Below, one piece after another: positions 21,913 through 33,240 of a DNA stretch of 64,000 nt (positions are counted from its first letter, which is position 1; every line of letters starts with the position of its first letter). Source of the stretch: Melampsora larici-populina 98AG31 (lineage: Eukaryota > Basidiomycota > Pucciniomycetes > Pucciniales > Melampsoraceae); contig NW_006768797.1 in the NCBI RefSeq assembly GCF_000204055.1, positions 5,202 to 69,201 on the forward strand. Direction: 5' to 3'. The notes under the pieces are model-generated. The model was given only the letters and a program-made list of their open reading frames with translations. It did no database searches and was not told the origin of the DNA. A program made the translations under genes and the position numbers.

Positions 21913-22753
21913 GTGTTTATTGATTGAATTTCAAAAATCTATTTTCATTTTTAACTAGATACAAGTTTGAATACATGTTAATTTGGATTGAAGTGAGAAA
22001 TTTTAAGTTTTCCTTTTCAAAATAGGTGTTTAGACTTTAGATCTATACATGAGAATTTGAAGTGAATGTTGTTTTTCTCTCTTCTAAGTAGGCTTGGTCT
22101 CTCAAATATGTTTCTACCTTTGAAGTAAGGTCTTATTGATGTCCTTGAAGATGCAATACACCCAATGGTTATCCCCTTTCTGAGCGTCTTGTCCAGGACC
22201 CCGGAGAGCTCTTATGGAGGCACACAATGTAAAAGTTTTTATTTCCTTATGTTTGCTGTGAATTGCTGTGAATTTCATAGCTCGTAAACGGTCTTCACAC
22301 TTGTGTTGCTATGAATTCCCAAATTGACAAAGCCCCTTGCTCCTAACTGGGCCTTGTTGAGGGAAGAGCGATGAAGTGTATCAATTTTGTATGACTTCAA
22401 ACTCAAGTGAAGAGTATGTAGTGTAAGAAAAACTTTTCCATTATGTGCCTCGATAAGAGCTCTCCAGGGTCCTTCTTGTCCCCCCAAATTTGAGCCTGGC
22501 CCTGCGCGACCTCGAGGCCTAGATTTCAGGGCCTGCCCTGGTCGGCCCTGAGAGTTTTTCAAAGACCATCGGGCCTACCCGAGGCCGGACTTGGTCCCGG
22601 GGCCGGCCATGAACTCACGGGGTCGGGTCACAGCCCTATGTGACCCTGTGTGAGCGTGATCCACATGTCTATTATCCCTCGGCCTCAAGCTACACCTGTT
22701 TATCGCTCCTAACCTCGTTTTTCTTTCCTTGATCAAACCTTCACGATTTCGAT
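21913..22753. other. 3' end of the hAT element and XAP5 upstream region
   Basis: 21913-22638 is the noncoding 3' part of hAT, GC-rich from 22480 on with GGCC repeats. Only 115 bp separate the hAT end from the XAP5 start codon, so the host promoter must lie in that interval or within the transposon. Confidence 0.6.
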
Positions 22754-24323
22754 ATGGCTTCGTCTACTGCAGAGAAGCACCGGATAGGTAAATTACAACA
22801 TCCTATTTCTCGTTCGATTACTTACTGATTGAGATTGAACATTTGAGGCTCATAGCTGTGCACGAGAAGAAGCGCAAAGAAATGATGGTACGGTCAACGT
22901 TCGCTTATGTCATCACGAGTACGATCGATTGAGTTGCATCTCACGTTTGAAACAGGATGAGTTCGAACGCCAGAAAGTTGAGATGACACGCGAGACTGAT
23001 CGGAACCGCACTGGAGCTGATCGATTCGTGGGCAAATCAGATTCAATGGAAGAAAGCTTGAAGATGCAGACAGTAGGATTAGTAAAGCTTGAAGACTTTC
23101 AACAGAAACGACAAGCTCTGGAAGAGGAGAAGATGAGAGAGGCTGCAAGATCCAACGAATTGAAGTATACTATTGTCCCCTCGCCCTCACTCCGAGCCTC
23201 CTTACGCAATCGACCGCTCTTGCCATATGGTCTTACCTATCGATTTGTTTTTGATTCCCAGGGAAGAAGAGCCGAAAAAGAAGAAGAAGAAGAAATCAAA
23301 GTACAACCTATCATTTGCAGTGGATGAGGATGAAGAAATCACTGTTACTGAAAATAAAGCATCGTCATCGAAGACAGGTGAGCGATAGTACTGTATCAGG
23401 CCAGACATGTATGTTGACGTGGTATCTTTCGAACATCGTTTAATTGTGGAAGATAGAATCGTCGTCTACGGCCTCCCGAAAAGGTCAATTTGGCAAGAAC
23501 CCGACTGTAGACACTTCTTTTTTGCCGGATAGAGACAGGGAAGAACTGGATCGTCGTGAGCGTGAAGAATTGAGGCAGAAATGGTTGAAGATGCAGGAAG
23601 CTATCAAACAGGAAGATATTGAGATCACATATTCATACTGGGATGGCACCGGTCACCGGAAAGAGGTCACTGTACGTATGAATACATCCGCCTGTGCAAT
23701 TCGGGCTTTTGATTTACCTCTTGTTCTCAATATTCTCCAGTGCAAGAAAGGTGATAGCATAGCACAATTCCTAGAAAAGGCGAGGACACAGTGGCCCGAG
23801 TTGAGAGGGGTCTCCGTTGCTGACATCCTATACGTTAAAGAAGATCTGATCATTCCTCACGTAAGTAAAACTACTTGGCTTTTGTGGATTGAATCGTGAA
23901 ACTGATTTCCTTTGCTTCCTAAACCTTACAGCATTATACATTTTATGATTTTATCGTCAATGTACGTTACGGCGATTCTTGTGGCTATTTTTGTACTGAC
24001 CTACTTTTCTTTCGCCCAACAACATCCTGATCCACCAATGATTGTAGAAAGCAAGGGGTAAATCCGGCCCGCTATTTAACTTTGACGCTCATGATGATGT
24101 ACGATTAGTAGCCGATGCAACCGTGGAAAAAGATGAAAGTCACGCGGGAAAAGTAGTGACACGAACTTGGTATAACCGAGCCAAGCATATCTTCCCGGTG
24201 AGTGATAATTGAAGATCACTTCCATTGATAACTATGCTCAGTGTATTTCTGTGTTGATAGGCTTCTCGATGGGAACCATATGTGCCAGGGAAAGATTACG
24301 GAGCATACAAGATCAAGGGTTGA
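22754..24323 (+). CDS. XAP5/FAM50 family nuclear protein (322 aa)
   Basis: Nine exons: 22754-22787, 22856-22887, 22956-23164, 23262-23377, 23457-23671, 23741-23860, 23932-23961, 24048-24197 and 24261-24323. They sum to 969 nt with consistent phases. The N terminus is a charged coiled region ([19 protein letters not shown]) with the conserved [20 protein letters not shown] block, then a Lys-rich nuclear-localisation-like run. The XAP5 domain follows, with [79 protein letters not shown] and KHIFPASRWEPY. Length is close to human FAM50A (about 340). FAM50/XAP5 proteins are nuclear and associate with the spliceosome. Start choice: the ATG gives [11 protein letters not shown] ahead of the conserved region. 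The gene is intact. Confidence 0.95.
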
Positions 24324-25393
24324 TAACCTCGTTCCTCTGGCTGAGAGCGCTGTTGGGACAACCATTGTCTTTCAAACAGAAGAATACGAAAGAATCTTGG
24401 AATCATTTTCAAACGCAACTCGACCGAATTGTATCATCAATAGTGGGAATATACATTGATTCGTGGCCAGTGAGGGTTCGGGACGCAATAGAGCCATTTT
24501 GTAGGTTGAGCTTGTTTACAGTGGTATTGCTTGTTTTCATTTGCTTTATGTACATGTTATATCAGTCATCTACGATGTTTGCTAATCACACGATGGGTAT
24601 GGAGCGCTACTTTCGTGAGCGATAATGGGGCCGCAACCTCAAATCGAGATCGTTGAGCCACTCTGCGAAAGTGATCACATGAGCTTTCCCTCGGAACAGA
24701 TCATTGGCTGCTTACGTGATCTTCCTGGCTTTGGGGAGTAAGCGGATCTTCGTGAGCCTCGTCTATCGAGTCTTGTACACATTCAAGAAAGTGGACCTTT
24801 CCCGACAACTACACATGGTCTCTTCCCGAGCACTGATCTATTCAGTTCGGCTGATGATACGTTGAAGTGAATGAGCTCAATGTGCCAAAGTTGATGACGA
24901 GTGAAGTGTGATGTTTATGAATGATGGCCGAGTAGTTCTTACTCCAGATGAATATGAGATACACCACCAACCACCTTGTTTTAGTCAGTGGTTCCCATGG
25001 CCAATCCTACATCCTCGACTCTCTGGTCTGATCGAAGATTGTATATATTCTTTCGTTACTCGTTACAATCACCATGTGGAATGCTGATGATGATAGAGGG
25101 TGAGGGTGTGTGAGGGTGATTACCTAATACAGTTTGTAGAAATCGAGTCTTTGATGACGCACTCCTGAGTCCTCGAAGTTTTTGGTCGAGACTTTCAAAG
25201 TTTTTGATTTTTAAAGTCAAGCTTTCTATTCCAGAACGAATCACTCACCTCAACTTCAGTTCAATCCATTTGTTCTCAATCTTCAGAAATATCCTATATA
25301 TCGCTACATATCTCCTTATGATCATTTGACTCGAACTTTTGAACTAGTGATATTCAAAATCACTCTTTGTAGTTGTGCTTGTACTACATAGCT
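24324..25393. other. Intergenic region, XAP5 to seipin
   Basis: About 1.07 kb without a supported gene. Small frames at 24241-24625 are read-through shadows of the XAP5 last exon. No repeat is recognised. Confidence 0.6.
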
Positions 25394-27019
25394 ATGCCTG
25401 GCTCATCGGTTCGGCAAGAACGCCAACAATCCTCCTGGTTTGACTCTATCGATCCATTTCATCATATATCGGCTTATCTTACCTCCATTTCAAAGGACTT
25501 TCATGATTTCTTTCAAGCGCTTTTCATGCCTTTCTTTAACCTACTCAATGTATTCGACGTGCGCCCTCAGCTCAGATCGTTTTATAGCCTCGCTGGCCAA
25601 TTCGTCTCCTCGCCAACCACTCACCGCTCTCTACTGGGCTCTCTCCTATTGAGCTTCATATTTTGCTCCAGTATCTTGATCTCTGTCATTGCCTACGTGT
25701 CATTCTATTGGGCCTATGTCCCTCAAATCGGTCTGAGTATCCCGCTGTGGCTTCAATATGGGTGCGTATTCTTTTTCGCAATGAAATCGATCTTCAGTTT
25801 GCCTTGTTTGACCACCCTGGGTCTATATCTTTCAGTGAAGGCAGAGTACCATACGCTACGGCGGACCTCTCAAACCTTGCTCATCCAATTGCCATCGATC
25901 AGGCATACGATGTCAGTCTTCGTTTGACTGTTCCTGTTAATGATCGGAATATTGAACTTGGTAAGCACTTGTCTTGCGTTTCAGAACAAGATGCTCACCA
26001 CGAAGTCACCCTTATGCCAATCTTCACCTCCCATGTGTATTTAACGTCGTATCTTCCTTCCAGGTAATTTCATGGTCCGCCTCACGCTTAAAACTGCACC
26101 CCCACAGAACGTCATCCTTCATCGTATCTCTCGACATTCTTCTTTGATTCATCAACCTCAATTGGCGAGAACCTTGGACACAATCAAGTATCTTCGAACA
26201 CTTTTTTTCTTGTCCGCTCCTCGACTCGTTCAGCATCTCGACATCAAGCTTTTCTCCCAAAAGGTTATCAATCCAAGTTCTCTTTCCAAAAAAGGAGGTT
26301 TGGCTCTCGCCGAGATTCAAGTTGGTAGAGATGATGCATATGGTTCTACCATCTCCTTGGCCCATGCAAAAGGGTGGGGTGAACTTCATATCTATGACGC
26401 GATCTTGGTATTCGAGGCTCACCTTGACGGATTAAGGTATGTCCTTTTATACACTCTTGATAGAACCGAGCTTCTACTTACTGAATCTTGCCCTTTTGTT
26501 TCTTGATTTACATCCAGGGCATTGATGTATTATCATCCTTACCTTTCTTTTTTCGTTTTCTGTACACTTTTCATGATCGCCGAGTTCACGAGTGTATTGT
26601 GCACATGGGGTTTGGTGGCCGTACGAAAATCTCAAACAAAACAACCGGATGGAGTGTTTATCAAGAAAGAAGAGTCCAGCGATTCCATGTTAACTTCTAC
26701 CACCTCATCCCCTCTACTCCAAGGACTCGATGACTTCAGTGATGTCGACAATCAGCCCATATCGACCGGTAGACGTGGTATGAGTGACATTGATGAGCTG
26801 CCAGCCCCAGATGAAGAGCACCGCGCAGTTGATGACGAGGAGGATCGAAAACCTGAGCTTGGAATCAGCGCACTGGCTGAAATGATCAAACCTGAGCTTC
26901 CAGATGACGATGAATTAGTGGGTGGTAGCGAAACGACTGGCTCTAGTGCAGCCAGGAGTTTCGGTAGCGGGTTGTCTCGTAGTAGCTTGGGTCAAACCGC
27001 TTCATCGTATACATCTTAG
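25394..27019 (+). CDS. Seipin-like lipid-droplet assembly protein (455 aa)
   Basis: Four exons, 25394-25761, 25836-25960, 26064-26436 and 26518-27019 (1368 nt). Topology is typical of seipin. A short cytosolic N terminus is followed by a hydrophobic helix (SLLLSFIFCSSILISVIAY, about residues 83-101). A lumenal beta-sandwich domain has GRVPYATADLSN, AYDVSLRLTVPVNDRN and LGNFMVRLTLKTAP, with LRALMYYHP just before the second helix (FFVFCTLFMIAEFTSVLC). The C-terminal tail is acidic and Ser-rich. Seipin is an ER membrane oligomer at ER-lipid droplet contacts that controls droplet formation. The tail (about 120 aa) is rich in Asp/Glu and probably disordered. An upstream in-frame ATG at 25373 is possible but gives a less typical N terminus. 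Confidence 0.9.
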
Positions 27020-28404
27020 TCCTTGTGTGCGATTCTCAGCTCATACTTGCAAAAATGTGCCACCCTACACATTTCCCAAGAATGTTATCTGATTTACCCT
27101 TTAGACTTGAGGGTCTGTGTATGCTACATTTAAAAACATAAAGCTCTTTTGTACTGTTTTTATTCTTCTTTTACAAATTTCTTTGGTCCTGCTGATTCTT
27201 GATGAGTTTCTAAACATTGTCATTAATCAGAAGACATCTTGACTTGTTGTAAGCATCTGGTGTGTGTTGACCAATAACAGTGAGCTCTGAACACACCGCG
27301 TAAATTTCCAACAGATGATATGAAGTTGTGCTTTAATAGGTCAATGAATTAATGCACGAGAGAGGCTCGCATTTACCATGACCTTGGCTGAATGAAGTGG
27401 AAGTCGTCAGGTTTTCGAAGGACGTATGATCTGTAAACCTTCATGGGGCACGAATGGCCATACAATTAACACACAAGAAGGCTCCCGCCCTTTGCTAAGG
27501 ATTAGGAGGATCGATGATAGTATTTACTATGTTGTAAACCAAGACTTGAGCAGCCAATTCCAATAATACGTTCCACTTGATGGAAAAGGCGACTCTCTTT
27601 CTATCCCCAACAACAAATTCTGATCTCATCTACGCCCTTCTTCAGAGATATGTTGCCCTTTTTATGATGAAATCTCGCTCTGGACCAACGTCATATTGAT
27701 ACTGAGGGTTTTTGAACAGACTTGTATATGTTGCAAAAATTGAATAAGGCTCGGGAGGAATCAGGTGTTCCTAAATAGATTTCGAGATTGCAAAACCCAA
27801 GAGACCGTACATGCTGAATTTACTTAATGGATGAGACTATGACAAGTTTTACTACAAGAGATGATTCAGAGATTACAACAGGATAATAAGAGAGTTGGGT
27901 ATAAGAGCATAGGTTGAATACCATGGGGTATATTTCCATTCGAGTCAGACACAAATGTTCATAAATATCTGAGTAACGATGTTCTTGAGGATAAAAATGG
28001 TATTCAAATAAGAATTAAAAAGACATAGATTTGTGTATCTTCCGATTTTCGATTTACATAATGAGACACATGCATAATGATAAATAATATTTAATGAGAT
28101 GGTGAAGATGATTTACAGAGACAAGACAGAAAAGTGAGTGTAAAATAAGAAGGTAATGTTTTTTTACTATGTTTTTAGTTGACGCGGGTGTCATGAAGCG
28201 CGGTTCATCAAGTAACACTGAATGCTTCCTGAGGATCCTGGTTGATTATTGATTGGAAGAATTTCAAATTCTCCTATTAAGTTAGATATATTCTTCAGCT
28301 CACTGCTTGGCTGCTCTGATGAACCGCGCCACTACCGAAACGATCATGAATCAATATGTTAGCCAGGATTCGAAGTGTTGACAGATAAATTTGGATTGAG
28401 GGTA
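27020..28404. other. Intergenic region, seipin to 7TM gene
   Basis: Nearly 1.4 kb with no supported gene, lying between two convergent 3' ends. An inverted pair AGCGCGGTTCATCA (about 28198) and TGATGAACCGCGCC (about 28317) is spaced by about 105 bp and could form a long hairpin or mark a small MITE. Confidence 0.5.
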
Positions 28405-30385
28405 TCACCTCGAGGAGTTCGGTGAGATGATAGCAAATGAATTCATGCTATCGGGGTAGTATGCTTCTCCAGTCATGATTGGAGATTTCAAAAAATCGGA
28501 CCATGTACTTGGTTTTTCTTCATCGGAAACATCTTCGGCTAGTAGTGCCATCGGCGGTAGTTCGATTGGAATATGGCCAGATTGGCTTCTGCGCGCTGGA
28601 GGTTTCTCTGGACCCGCTGGTTGAAAGCGATGTGAATTTGTTGAAGTGGTCAATATTTGAAGCTGTGGTCGATATCGACTCGTTGATTTGACAGGTGAGT
28701 TTTTTCGCCGTTTGGATTGACTGTCGTCATCGTCTTCGTACCACTCAGAGTAAGCTGATATCAAAGCAAAGACAAGGGTGAGTGATATCCTGGCCATGTA
28801 GGAAGAATCTGGAGACACTAACGTGACATAACATCCCAGGACGGTTCGTGGTCGTGAATAGTCCTTAGCTGGTGTGTTGATTGAATGATTGCAACTATCA
28901 TGGCGCTCATCTCCATTTCCTTCAGTAGAGATGCACACAGAAAGATCGCGGTGTTAGTTTGATTGACAGAGTAAAACCTCAGGACAGCATGAGACGCACA
29001 ATATTCAGCTTGATCATATAAGCCAGAGGATGGAATTGAAGATACAAAAACCTAGACGATGTCGGATGTGGAAGGAGTGTCAGGAATCAGACTTTTGCAA
29101 TCAGACTTCAGAATGTTCTTACCGGTCAGGTGCAGACCTACAGGAAAAATGGGGTTAAGTATGCCTCGTAAGTATTCGCGATTGAATAAAGTAAATGCAA
29201 ACTTACATCATTCCAATTATAAGTAAATCCTGTGGTCATAGGCGAAACCCGAAAACGTGTGGTTTAGTAAATCTGATTCAAAATTGACCCTTGATTCGAG
29301 GTACGTACCATGGAAAGTGAAACCGCCATGATATGAGTATTGAACCTGACAAGCTTATCGCTGTTGTGTACCATGAAGTGTTAGATGGACGGGTATCAAC
29401 TGTATATCAAATGTAGGTGGGTAGCAAATCACTCACTATTTTGTCAATCCGTTTGCAACCAACTGTTTTTTGACGGATCGAATAAACACCACATTGAGGG
29501 CTGCGTCTGTCAAGAGGTACAGAAACTTTCTAAACAGAGCGGTTTAGAAGCAATCCATTGTAATGTTTATGGACGAAACATGGCTCACTCTAAACGATCC
29601 CATATCCGATTGACCATGATGATATTGTCAGAAAGTCGTAACGTGGCTGGTAGCCAAATACAATACTGGAAAACATACAAACGCATCATCTTATCAGCGC
29701 TGGAACAATAAAATGTGGAAATTTGTGAGATCTCATACCACTGAGATATTTATCAAAGTTATCCACGCGGTAACCCCCCACCAAAGCAAGGTTTTGTGCC
29801 TAGGGTTCGACCAGACCATTGATATTCGATTGAGCTTGGAAAAAGGGGCAAATAGTCAGCCAAACGTGATTTTTGCCTCTAAAAGATATAGACACACAAT
29901 TATCTGGACTACGATCTGAACCTATTTTGGGGAATAGAGCAAGAGTTAAAGTCAAAACACGACACTCTACATAAGGAATCCGGTATTAACGCACCTGAAT
30001 GGCCCCTATGAGCCGAAGGAGATGTGGTAAAATACGATCAGTTGAATTCACAGATGATGTTTGATTCTTCTGGACTTACAAAGAGTCAAGGCGACAAGAA
30101 AATAGGACATTGAGGGCGGTATGAAGTAATTCAAAAACAAGAAAACCAGACACGCGTAAAGAAGGTAGGCAATGATCTTTCCAAATGCCATATGAGACAA
30201 GTCAGTCTGTCGCTCATGCACGTTGGTAAATCATATAAAAATATTGTAGAGACGCATACCTCCGACCAAACCAGCATTATAAAAGTGTTCATTTTGTGTG
30301 TTTGTTTCAAAGCGTTTCGGACCACGAAAAAGCTGAATCCAAGGGTGAAGCCAAACGCAATAGTTCCAATCTGCGCTTCCGCCAT
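28405..30385 (-). CDS. Fungal seven-helix integral membrane protein, uncharacterised (about 373 aa)
   Basis: About 13 short exons on the minus strand, starting ATG at 30385 (MAEAQIGTIAFGFTLGFSFF) and stopping at 28405. Clear exons include 30260-30385, about 30081-30176, the one giving LWAIQ then VQIVVQII, LNRISMVW..ITLINISV, YCIWLPATLRLS, WDRLEKFLYLLTDAALNVVF, FNTHIMAVSLSM, DLLIIGMMSAPDR, FLYLQFHPLAYMIKLNI and EMEMSAMIVAII. Hydrophobic segments add up to about seven helices with a Cys-poor, charged C-terminal tail of about 110 residues (YEDDDDSQSKRRKN). The pattern FHPLAY..KLNIE and W.R.EK recurs, from memory, in many basidiomycete and ascomycete hypothetical membrane proteins; no function is known to me. 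It resembles a receptor-like fold but lacks a recognised GPCR signature. Exact junctions are approximate. Confidence 0.75.
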
Positions 30386-31149
30386 AGCCGACTAGCAATC
30401 CGCAGAGAAAAGTGTATTCCGGAGGGTTGTTTTTGATGAGGTTGAGGAGTTACCTGATAAGTTGCTAAAATTCACTGAATGAAAAACTGAAGAGAGTTAC
30501 TTCCGGTGACCATATGGATGAGCGGGAGGAAAATGGGATAACTTGTCAATTTTGCGCCCAACGGAGGTCAGAAGTAACCCAAAACAAAGATCCAATCCTC
30601 TTTCTCATCCCAAAATGATAGTTTCCGGCCAACTCGCTGTGAAGCATTTTTGGTGAGAACTGATCAATCGGACTAGGAGAGATCTCGACTGACCCGGGCA
30701 GCACGCGTAACGCATGCACTCTTGGTAATCGGAAACATCGCGCAAAGATCGAAGAGGGCGAGCTGATACGGCTGTGATTTCCGATAGAAGTGAAAAGGAG
30801 AAGGGAGCAAGCCTTCGTGTGATATCTCTGGAACATCAAACAAGTCTTCGGGCGGCCAAGCCAACTCAGTTTGAGGACCAGGCTTCATCGTTTGTGGATG
30901 GCGGTACGCATGGTTTTCATGGGAGTAGGTTGTTCAATATCGTCTCACAGATAACATCGAGACCTGTCTAAAGACATGTGCGAAACGTTTTGGACAACAT
31001 CTATGTCACCCTAGGGTTGTGGTAAACTCGGATTGGGGTGAAGCTTCTTGAGCAGCTTCATTGCTCGTCAGTTCAACTCTTCTCGCTTTCACCTTTTTAA
31101 TACAAACACTAACTAAAGTCAATTTCAGCGACTTGACATCCCATCGGTC
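30386..31149. other. Region between 7TM gene and Rcf2, possible minus-strand exons
   Basis: Open minus-strand stretches at 30673-30888 (MKPGPQTELAWPPEDLFDVP) and 30546-30670 (FSPKMLHSELAGNYHFGM) have coding-like composition but need a very short intron of about 34 nt to join. They could be a small gene or 5' exons. No family is recognised, so I do not call a CDS. Confidence 0.3.
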
Positions 31150-32282
31150 ATGAAGGTCAGGTAATCCTCTGAGCCCTTGAAATCTCGCACCATCTCCAGT
31201 CTGGGGCTTCGTGATATCAGAATATGCTCACCGTATTCGTTCCTGCAGCTGCTGACCCAAGCTGAAGAAGATGCGCATTATCAAGCCGTCCTAAAAAATG
31301 GCGCGACTTGGGGAACGACCGGCCTGGCCGCTGGGATGGCTGGAGCTATCGCTATGAACCGGTATTGGGCTGGCTTCAGGGGTTTAACAGTATGTACAAC
31401 GTTCCGAGTACCCCAATCTCAACACCCCTTGTAGTCATTGATATTGGCTTTTCTTGATTGTGTAGCTACCTCTGAAAGCTTTCGCAGTGACCTCCGTCGC
31501 GACCTTTGCGTTGATTGTTGGCGCTGACCGTGGCTCGCGAGCCTACGACCAGCAAATAATTGAGAAAATGGGAATAGGTTGGGGCGATGAAAGTCTGGAA
31601 CGCAAATTGGGTCTTACCGACAGACTGCAAGAGCAGAAGAGCCGTTCCAGCGAAAACATGAGTAAAAAAGCCAAATGGCTTGAACATTTTAAAGATCATC
31701 AATATCATTATGTATTAGGCAGGTGAGTCGAAAGCTCTCACCGCGCACCCGATCCCTGTTGTTCAGCCTGGCCTGCGCGTATGGTATCTTTCTTAGTTGG
31801 GCCGCATCCATGGTCGGCTCTTTCGGGTTCATTGCAACTCAACCAATGCCGTTCACTCAAAAGCTTGTTCAGGCGCGGATGTGAGTGTCATCTTTTCTAC
31901 TTTTGTCTCCTATTCATATTTGTCGTGACTGCGTTTATGGAAGACTCTTTGGTGTTGATACTTGTTAACAGGTATGCCCAAGGCCTAACAGTCGCCGTGG
32001 TCATGGCTTCTGCTGCCTTAGCTAGTGCTTCGACGGGTGATGCAGGGCTTGAAGATGAAATTCAAGGCAGAAAAGAAAGTTTGATGTACAAGTTGAGTCT
32101 TTACATTAGAATCAACAGCTCTGTAGATAAGCGGCTAACCGTTTTTTACGAAATGCTGTCAAATGATCTGCGTAACAAATCACGGCACCAGATTCAAACG
32201 AGGGTCTCCTCATGAATTATCAGAACGTCGACTACGTGAACAGCACCGGCGAGAGTATGTTGAGGGTGAATCTGATGAGTGA
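31150..32282 (+). CDS. RCF2: Rcf2-like respiratory supercomplex factor (HIG1 domain, 232 aa)
   Basis: Six exons: 31150-31155, 31249-31389, 31466-31722, 31797-31880, 31972-32091 and 32192-32282. They total 699 nt. The first exon encodes only Met-Lys and splices to LLTQAEEDAHYQAVLKNG, which parallels the start of yeast Rcf2 as I remember it. Two hydrophobic segments follow (GTTGLAAGMAGAIAMNRYW; FAVTSVATFALIVGA). The HIG1-type block has WAASMVGSFGFIATQ, then QKLVQARMYAQGLTVAVVM. The C terminus is charged (ELSERRLREQHRREYVEG). Rcf2 sits in the inner mitochondrial membrane, bound to cytochrome c oxidase and III-IV supercomplexes. The motif QARMYAQ is the strongest family mark. The alternative is a more general HIG1 protein. 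Confidence 0.85.
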
Positions 32283-33240
32283 TAAAACTCTCCTGCAGCT
32301 CAACTTCAAAAAAGGTGCCAGCGTACACAAATATTGTGACGACCTAGATCTTCAAAACACCCTAACCTTGTCTGTTCTGTTGAGTCCTTTGTATGTAGCC
32401 ATGGGCCGATTAACCTGTTGTTGAAGATGCCACATTTTTATTAAGCACAATCTGTAGTGGAACTGTTGTGGTTGATTGGTTGATATCCGAGCCTCCTCAT
32501 GTCGCACTCCGAATATGCCTGTCCCAGAACAAGATTGGTATGCTCGCCAAAACATTCAAATCTGGGAGTGCGTTAATTTTGAGTTCTTGCTGCCTGTGTT
32601 GAGTATGTGACTCCTTTGTAGTTGTCTAATATTCGAGCCGTTCACACGACCTCATGTGACCACAGTTTCTCTCCCATCTTTCTGCTCAGCATGTTTATGC
32701 TCGTTCCATCCCAAGGCGTCATTACAAATTGCTCATCGAGCATATTTAGCGTATTTTAGTATGTCATCTGCACCGATCACACTCTTTCATACCCTCTTCG
32801 TGCGATCAAGAAGAGAACCCAAGAAGATCTTGAATCATCACTCCTGGATCAAGCACGCAGCTGGAAGGATCGCGAAATTAGGAGCAGAATCACTCACAAG
32901 ACCAACCTCCAACTCTGCAAATGCGTGTGCTGGTGTTCTGCTTCTGTCTTTGCCTCGGGTCCTTCGAACCTGTTGGCTTCACATCCTTTTTGTCCTCGTC
33001 GTGGTTGTCAGAGTCTCCTGTAAAAGTTATGTTAACTGTCTATTTTTTCGGATCAAAGTATACATCAAGGCTAGCAGTGTTTTGCCTATGACGACATCTC
33101 ACCACCGGTGCATCTCACATACATATGACGGTCTTTTACCTAGGAGGTTCTTCATGAGGGAGCGTAACCGTATCGGTCTTCCTCTGAGACTATCTCGCTC
33201 TGAGACTATCTCTGAGACTATCCAAAATTTAGAAAAATAA
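32283..33240 (+). other. Possible small gene, not resolved
   Basis: A start ATG near 32515 gives MPVPEQDWYARQNIQIWE before a GTGCGT donor. Further on a plus-strand frame near 32790-32900 reads YPLRAIKKRTQEDLESSLLD, which looks coding (Lys/Arg/Glu-rich helix). I could not join them without stops. The overlapping longer frame 32656-33240 is judged non-coding. Confidence 0.3.

Larger units (their letters stand above)
2405..22638 (+). mobile_element. hAT transposon swollen by nested insertions
   Basis: The ends are 15-bp TIRs, TAGGGCTGTGACCCG at 2405 and its complement ending at 22638. They are flanked by TGTGAGCC (2397-2404) and TGTGACCC (22639-22646), a 7/8 match to the 8-bp duplication expected for hAT. 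Inside lies one hAT transposase gene in a single orientation (2732 to 21912), broken by inserted elements. Both ends are GC-rich with repeated GGCC motifs. Without the insertions the element would be only about 4 kb. The call rests on TIR, TSD and a matching transposase, so confidence is good although the element is surely dead. Confidence 0.85.

Noticed and set aside
22275..22562. Minus-strand frame rich in Gly/Pro
   Set aside because: Lies in the GC-rich hAT 3' terminal region; composition follows the repeat.
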